Positions 11,601-13,884 of a DNA stretch of 13,884 nucleotides are shown one piece after another. The stretch's first letter is position 1, and each line of letters opens with the position of its first letter. The translations under genes were made by a program, and so were the position numbers. This stretch comes from Clostridiaceae bacterium (GTDB lineage Bacteria; Bacillota; Clostridia; Lachnospirales; Lachnospiraceae), in assembly GCA_018378255.1 (NCBI GenBank), contig JAGZXV010000158.1, positions 1-13,884 on the forward strand, given 5' to 3'. The notes beneath the pieces were generated by a model. The model made no database searches. It was given only the letters and a program-made list of their open reading frames with translations, and was not told the DNA's origin.

Positions 11601-13884
11601 GAGAATGCCGGAACTTATGATATTACGGTAAACCTGGGTGAAAATCCTAACTATGATATCACAGCAGTACCGGGAATTTTGACGATCAGCAGAAAGAATG
11701 CCGGAGTTATGATTAAGGCTGAGAAAACAGGCAAGATTTACGGAGAGGATGATCCTGAGCTCAGGGCAGTTGTCGAGGGCGTAATCGGTGAAGACCGGCT
11801 TGTTTATACCTTGAGCCGTGAAGAAGGAGATTCCGTAGGCGTTTATCCGATCACTGTGAATTTCAATGAAGAGGATAATCCGAACTACCAGATAACAGCA
11901 GAAAATAGCATTTTCACAATTAATCCAAAACCAATAACGATTCAGGCGGACAATAAAACTGCTGTATATGGAGAGGCAATTCCTGAACTGACCGCCACTG
12001 TAGGTGAGACGGCTTATGGTGAAACGTTAAGTTATACATTGTCCCGGGAACCCGGAACAGATGCCGGCGAGTACGTTATCTATGTGCAGGCCCCGCAGGA
12101 GGAAAATCCTAATTATGACATAACTGCAGTCAATGGCAAGCTGGTGATTACTGCCAGAAGCCAGAATGTTTCCATCATTCCCGTTGATACCGGAAAGGTT
12201 TACGGCGAAGGTGATCCGGTTCTGGAGGCAACCGTAACGGGCATTATAAACAATGATACCCTGGATTATCAATTGATCCGTACTCCGGGAGAAGATGCCG
12301 GTGAATATGAGATATCCGTTGTGTTAGGTGAGAATCCGAATTATCAGATCACGCTGGGAACCGGTACCTTTACAATCAGCCCCAAAGAGGTAACGATAAC
12401 TCCGGATAATAAAACCATTACCTACGGAGCCCCGGAACAGGAACTGACGGCTGTAGTGTCGGGAGTAGAGGACGGCGATCAGCTTGTGTATACGCTCAGA
12501 CGGGAACCTGGCACAGATGCGGGAACCTATGATATCTCTGTAAATGCAGAGGCTGGAATGAATAAGAATTATAAGATCATTAGGAATTTTGGCACGTATA
12601 CCATTGATAAAAAGACGGTTACTGTTAAGCCTGCGGATAAGACAAAAGTTTACGGATCAGAAGATCCGGCGCTGACAGCCGATGCAGCAGGAGTTATCAA
12701 CGGGGATAAACTGAATTATACGTTGAGCCGCGAAAGCGGAGAAAATGTAGGTGAATACAAGATCACCGTTACTCCGGGAACGAATAAGAATTATACAATC
12801 GTTCCGGAAGAGGGAATATTCACAATTACACCTAAGAGCGCCGGCGTAAAAATTACGGCAGTGGATAAAACAAAAGTATACGGATCAAAGGATCCTGAGT
12901 TGACAGCAGATATCAGCGGTTTAGTGGATGGAGATGACCTGGATTATACATTGACCCGCGAAGCTGGTGAGAGTGTCGGTGAATACGGTATTATCGTGAA
13001 CTTAGGACAGAACGACAATTACCAGATTGAAACGGAACCTGCGAAATTTACCATTACTGCTAAACCGGTTACTGTTATAGCCAGAAATGCATCAAAGACT
13101 TACGGTGAACTGGATCCGCAGCTCCAGGCAGATATTACCGGTTTGGTGAATGGGGATATACTGGACTATACGGTATCCAGAACGGCCGGTGAAAATGCCG
13201 GGGATTATCCGATATCCGTGGATGTAACTCCTGATCCCAACTATGATATTAAAACTGGAGGGGCGACATTTACAATCCTTCCTAGAGAAGTGGATGTGCT
13301 GATTTCCGCAGATAATCTGACAAAAGTGTATGGTGAAGAAGATCCTGAATTAAAGGCAACGGTAGAAGGCCTGGCAGATGGTGAGAAACTGAATTACACA
13401 TTGAGCAGACAGCCAGGTGAAGACGTAGGAACATACGAAGTCACTGTGAATTTGGGAGAGAATCCAAACTATACAGTGAACACACAAAAGGGAAGCTTCC
13501 TTATCACGAAAAAAGACGTAACAGTGACTGCTGACAATAAGTCCAAAACCTATGGTGAGCAGGATCCTGAACTGACGGCACAAACGGAAGGCAGAGTGGG
13601 GAATGATTCCATTGAGTACTCCTTAGCCCGTGAAAATGGGGAATCGGCCGGAAGTTATAAGATTTCCGTTCTCGTAAAGGAAGAGGATAATCCGAACTAT
13701 AATGTGATCACTGTACCGGGAACATTTACAATTAATCCAAAGAGCGTGGGTGTGACAATTAAACCTGTGGATAATGATAAAGTTTATGGTACTGAGAATG
13801 ATCCTGAACTGAAAGCAGATGTGAAAGGACTGATTGGCGGAGATACCCTGGATTACACTCTGAGCCGTACACCGGGAGAGACGG
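5568..13884 (+). CDS. Giant secreted MBG/InlB-repeat surface protein, putative adhesin (cut by right edge)
   Basis: Seen: a single open frame of 2,772 codons with no stop before the right edge. A signal peptide (residues 1-44) is followed by an unrecognised domain (about 46-187), an acidic low-complexity linker (188-387), and a beta-rich region (388-963) that contains a divergent InlB-like module at 671-747. Then come InlB B-repeat-like and MucBP-like modules (964-1543), alternating MBG-like modules (1546-1956), and at least eleven YG-type MBG modules (from 1957). Only three cysteines were found (710, 730, 939), as is usual for exported Gram-positive proteins. No catalytic motif was recognised. 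Family knowledge: MBG, YDG and Flg_new/InlB B-repeat modules build stalks of clostridial and lactobacillar surface proteins, often ending in a sortase motif. Inference: a fibrous adhesin or matrix protein on the cell surface. The C-terminus and anchor are outside the window. The gene has its own promoter after the carAB terminator. Codon use is mostly uniform, apart from an AT-rich patch near 7830-8180. Confidence 0.92.
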   Translation, partial: MEGKGAGNKLMSLLWHQRKRATAFVLAFAMTFVNIANNVTIAFAAEEVQTEMSHNYAEAVFQLDTEDIKEAAQSAVNDGIKLDQDTISFSDLDGANAAAKYDRIFKAGKDVYEFFPSIGGEIPDGAELRTFIRTNGSGELNGEEEVLFLFINASSDMDFIFSVSINGVQTSGLKVAAHSAKLEEKAEKPSAGQGAGGGSGSSPSGNTAPEDTTVSPDNTEAAEEESSAEDTSGNLETPDAGDEEGGDIASDETDEVKVPDGDDGNLSDEAGDTGNSDENDSVNAPDENGNADVSDGDHDAEGTDEGGNADTSDEGSNSGSANEGSDAGTADEGNSGDISDEGGSSDSSGQEDSADTSDEGSDGEVSDEGGSADTSGEEKEDSAPGEATARISRHEVPVLTAANDMQDGELINDLEGQDSDARETEDSEDTYVEEDIDDTVIEVMGSLKGEALDSVILDDSYTARLYITTIGELPVEVETISTPSNAKNKAELVIHYVTPSEETGEDISIKEDKVVSKYTVGDSVDLDQYIAAVDGYLFSEFDTTAELSSSSILLDEYNEVTIRYESEQMMPMTMAMVWRLGADTVDVVYNFEGIEGGVEPEAPDTIEVGRISDNAPAIEGFTFVNATVEGTPIVFIGKYNDIIYYSVDGDSAIELDHDEIVLNYKKLAQNYKVTFAYDTSKGYVEGEKTVEGEIGETLNYRFTVTPNKDCEVKAIMVNGNSYSADSDGICTVDHVSEDLSVEVEFAERRSFAVEKSMKTSNGSDVVSFTGNDSVSYDGTWTGQIEISSYSQYSLNYLLINGVYITIPSSYDRATASIDGMQVTLKNNNFGSYEVTVSNVKQNLKLEGYVKYNRTYEIALVQNEGVEVYYWNGSRLVEKTAGDVVPFSYSSNGNRVAVFYAKTLPGYEAGFSSSGSGFKIIDPINKNNYAGKQAAIALGCTQEFHYTNSSDQKNRTVYLKATPITYSVSYNLNGGSGYISDNQKYTILEDDNVVAVTDKEPTRKNYVFAGWELQNSGNGLIYSANDRFGINEETISYASDNTFTFKAKWLSAETNLARYTVRHYKEQVNGSYVEETSSTKRLTGIINKTAFAIPQDFEGYVLNEDHKDAKPNGVITKDNNLELRLYYDLSDYTVKYVALEHGSIQGETSQNLKYGQTTSSVTAVPEDGYKFLRWNDYRSSASRTDVVTGNKIYTASFGKDETKWNSIKYVSDGNPSNMPADQSDVKAGSSQKVSSSRPVREGFRFEGWETDDTTVDADQNFIMPANDVTFTAKWSELKYRVSYYENRGDKEFDQDVIYDEKRYAAGDTTAALGAYSVHDGSGKHILVGWSTDVKWPNSGIVNKYEDYQKYLKDSRFVAFDEILTFGNSDIKLYAIWASEKVIENTKYSVTFTHGSNGSFNEGAETVFNEIPHGTTWTESGVKEPVPVPDRGYQFDGWYDADGGKITSFPDEIIQDLTFEARFTEAAQVTITYNAEEGGTVTVPLETVAPVSGTVQGSTAQPDKDYYFTGWYSKNDGRIVSSDLHYTPGKVNGVYEENTYTAHFAKKTAVTITAASDSKTYDGTPLTKHEWAVSGTADKLNISGLTAEGTITDYVPGGVENKLVEKDGEKITITDENGADVTDRYSVTLVSGRLTIIRKSVAINIADAEKVFGTEDPVFEGTISGLVKDGDLGTVKYVRAEEDKNKNNVGDQISIVAEFNANPNYKVTANSGTLTIIPAGSNSVNAAGGTYDYDGQGHGLSKASASVSDSVLWYKSENREWSVEAPSFTEAGSYDVWVMAKHANYEDTDPVKAVVTILPREITLSVNSLSKQYGQQDPAFTVTRTGDLVNDKDLGTISYKRAIGFEKVELAGTVIPMYPTFAPNANYKVTVRPGTLTIEKAGGNRINASDLEVYYDGEKHSITASAEIDGSTVYYRDSAGNWSTELPEYTNAGTYSITAYAENPNYEATEEITVTLTIKKIPLTITAENKGKTYGEVDPELTALVEGIVLDGEITSSVVEGETLNYDLSRQSGENAGTYDITVNLGENPNYDITAVPGILTISRKNAGVMIKAEKTGKIYGEDDPELRAVVEGVIGEDRLVYTLSREEGDSVGVYPITVNFNEEDNPNYQITAENSIFTINPKPITIQADNKTAVYGEAIPELTATVGETAYGETLSYTLSREPGTDAGEYVIYVQAPQEENPNYDITAVNGKLVITARSQNVSIIPVDTGKVYGEGDPVLEATVTGIINNDTLDYQLIRTPGEDAGEYEISVVLGENPNYQITLGTGTFTISPKEVTITPDNKTITYGAPEQELTAVVSGVEDGDQLVYTLRREPGTDAGTYDISVNAEAGMNKNYKIIRNFGTYTIDKKTVTVKPADKTKVYGSEDPALTADAAGVINGDKLNYTLSRESGENVGEYKITVTPGTNKNYTIVPEEGIFTITPKSAGVKITAVDKTKVYGSKDPELTADISGLVDGDDLDYTLTREAGESVGEYGIIVNLGQNDNYQIETEPAKFTITAKPVTVIARNASKTYGELDPQLQADITGLVNGDILDYTVSRTAGENAGDYPISVDVTPDPNYDIKTGGATFTILPREVDVLISADNLTKVYGEEDPELKATVEGLADGEKLNYTLSRQPGEDVGTYEVTVNLGENPNYTVNTQKGSFLITKKDVTVTADNKSKTYGEQDPELTAQTEGRVGNDSIEYSLARENGESAGSYKISVLVKEEDNPNYNVITVPGTFTINPKSVGVTIKPVDNDKVYGTENDPELKADVKGLIGGDTLDYTLSRTPGET
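5703..6128 (+). other. Unrecognised N-terminal domain of the mature surface protein
   Basis: Residues about 46-187, rich in acidic and aromatic residues. A helical-looking start (EDIKEAAQSAVNDG) is followed by strands: YDRIFKAGKDVYEFFP, AELRTFIRTNG, EEVLFLFINASS, MDFIFSVSINGVQ. This pattern suggests a small beta-sandwich. I do not recognise the family. As the most membrane-distal part of a probable stalk, it is a candidate ligand-binding head. Confidence 0.5.
6129..6728 (+). repeat. Acidic Ser/Gly/Asp/Glu low-complexity linker with degenerate short repeats
   Basis: Residues 188-387 are almost entirely D, E, S, G, N, T and A, with recurring SDEGG, TSDEGS and ADTS(D/G)E words of about 5-8 residues. 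Lysine and hydrophobic residues are nearly absent. The segment is probably disordered and strongly negative, and could bind Ca2+ or act as a spacer between the N-terminal domain and the folded stalk. The repeat-rich DNA (GATGAAGGC, GCGGATAC(A/T)TCC) creates long accidental open frames on both strands, which are not genes. Confidence 0.85.
7578..7808 (+). repeat. Isolated divergent InlB B-repeat-like module in the surface protein
   Basis: Residues 671-747 show the pattern YKVTFAYDTSKGYVEGEK, FTVTPNKDCEVKAIMVNG, CTVDHVSEDLSVEVEFAE. This resembles the divergent InlB B-repeat fold (Flg_new_2 type): a starting strand, a Gly turn, 'VTPxxxxEVxxVxVNG', then a terminal strand. It stands about 215 residues ahead of the main block and carries two of the protein's three cysteines (710 and 730), which could form a disulfide. 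Confidence 0.6.
8457..10196 (+). repeat. Block of InlB B-repeat-like and MucBP-like modules
   Basis: Seven consecutive modules. InlB/Flg_new-like: 8457-8717 (SVSYNLNGGSG, YVFAGWE, FKAKW), 8955-9161 (GYKFLRWN), 9180-9389 (GFRFEGWE, FTAKW), 9393-9698 (HILVGWS, LYAIW), 9720-9953 (GYQFDGWYDADG, FEARF) and 9963-10196 (YYFTGWYSKNDG, YTAHF). Between the first and second is a MucBP-like module at 8733-8948 (YTVRHYKEQVNGSY ... LRLYYD). The recurrent signature is G(Y/F)xFxGWxxxxG followed by a terminal (K/R/H)(W/F). Family knowledge: such beta-grasp-like modules act as spacers or adhesive units in InlB and many clostridial surface proteins. They are divergent in sequence, so no recent duplication is evident. 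Confidence 0.85.
10203..11435 (+). repeat. Five MBG-like modules of two alternating types
   Basis: Type A, 'YDG' modules: 10203-10472 (TAASDSKTYDGTPLTKHE), 10713-10955 (GTYDYDGQGHGLS ... SFTEAGSYDVWV) and 11199-11435 (EVYYDGEKHSI ... YTNAGTYSITAYAENPNYE). Type B, 'YG' modules: 10473-10712 (EKVFGTEDPVFEGTISGLV ... NPNYKV) and 10956-11198 (SKQYGQQDPAFTV ... NANYKV). The order is A-B-A-B-A, and the segment then hands over to the pure type-B array. Both types end in a hydrophobic strand (LTII, VTIL, LTIE) followed by a basic linker. Modules are 237-270 bp. They resemble the YDG and MBG domain families by motif. Confidence 0.8.
11436..13884 (+). repeat. Tandem array of YG-type MBG modules (10 complete, 1 partial)
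   Basis: Units: 11436-11690, 11691-11924, 11925-12152, 12153-12380, 12381-12608, 12609-12830, 12831-13058, 13059-13280, 13281-13508, 13509-13736, and partial 13737-13884. Lengths are 255, 234, then 222 or 228 bp. Each follows the scheme (K/P)(K/R)xxTIxAxxKxYG, (E/D)DPELTA, L(D/N)YTLSREPGE, (A/V)G(T/E)Y, ENPNYxI, then (F/L)TI. The first unit has a nine-residue insertion near GEITSSVVEG. Family knowledge: this matches the MBG domain of YGX type found in long bacterial surface proteins. Inference: a rigid rod that projects the N-terminal part away from the cell. The array continues past the window. Confidence 0.9.

Noticed and set aside
11436..13884. CRISPR-like or satellite DNA repeat
   Set aside because: The regular spacing of about 228 bp comes from coding modules. 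The DNA is divergent between units and the frame is open throughout.

Overview
The window looks like chromosomal DNA of a Gram-positive, endospore-forming member of the Clostridia. Lachnospiraceae is the best guess, inferred from the style of the CarA/CarB proteins, the SleC-like spore protein, strong AGGAGG-type ribosome binding sites and a very long modular secreted protein. No mobile element, CRISPR array, rRNA or tRNA gene was seen.

Layout. (1) 1-617, minus strand: the N-terminal 205 codons of a SleC-like spore cortex-lytic/peptidoglycan-binding protein, cut by the left edge. (2) 618-900: divergent intergenic region with a small overlapping palindrome pair and a near-consensus housekeeping promoter reading right. 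(3) 901-5183, plus strand: carA and carB, the two subunits of glutamine-dependent carbamoyl-phosphate synthase, overlapping by one base. (4) 5184-5567: a 384-bp intergenic region with a small hairpin, a strong intrinsic terminator, an AT-rich stretch, repeated GGTTAC/GTAACC motifs, and an extended -10 promoter preceded by an inverted repeat and a direct repeat. (5) 5568 to the right edge, plus strand: one open frame of at least 2,772 codons that encodes a secreted giant surface protein. In order it has a signal peptide, a unique N-terminal domain, a roughly 200-residue acidic Ser/Gly/Asp/Glu linker, a mixed beta-rich region, a block of InlB B-repeat-like and MucBP-like modules, a block alternating two MBG-like module types, and a tandem array of ten complete plus one partial YG-type MBG modules, mostly 222-234 bp each.

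Function. carAB makes carbamoyl phosphate for pyrimidine and arginine synthesis. It stands alone here, with no pyr or arg neighbour visible. The divergent spore gene and the downstream surface protein each appear to have separate control and need not be functionally linked to it. The giant protein is most likely a stalk-like adhesin; its C-terminus, where a cell-wall anchor would lie, is outside the window. I see no clear novel enzymatic or defence system. The least explained features are the higher-order organisation of the MBG array, the adhesin's promoter region and its paired start sites, a low-GC patch in the adhesin, and changed residues in the presumed UMP pocket of CarB.
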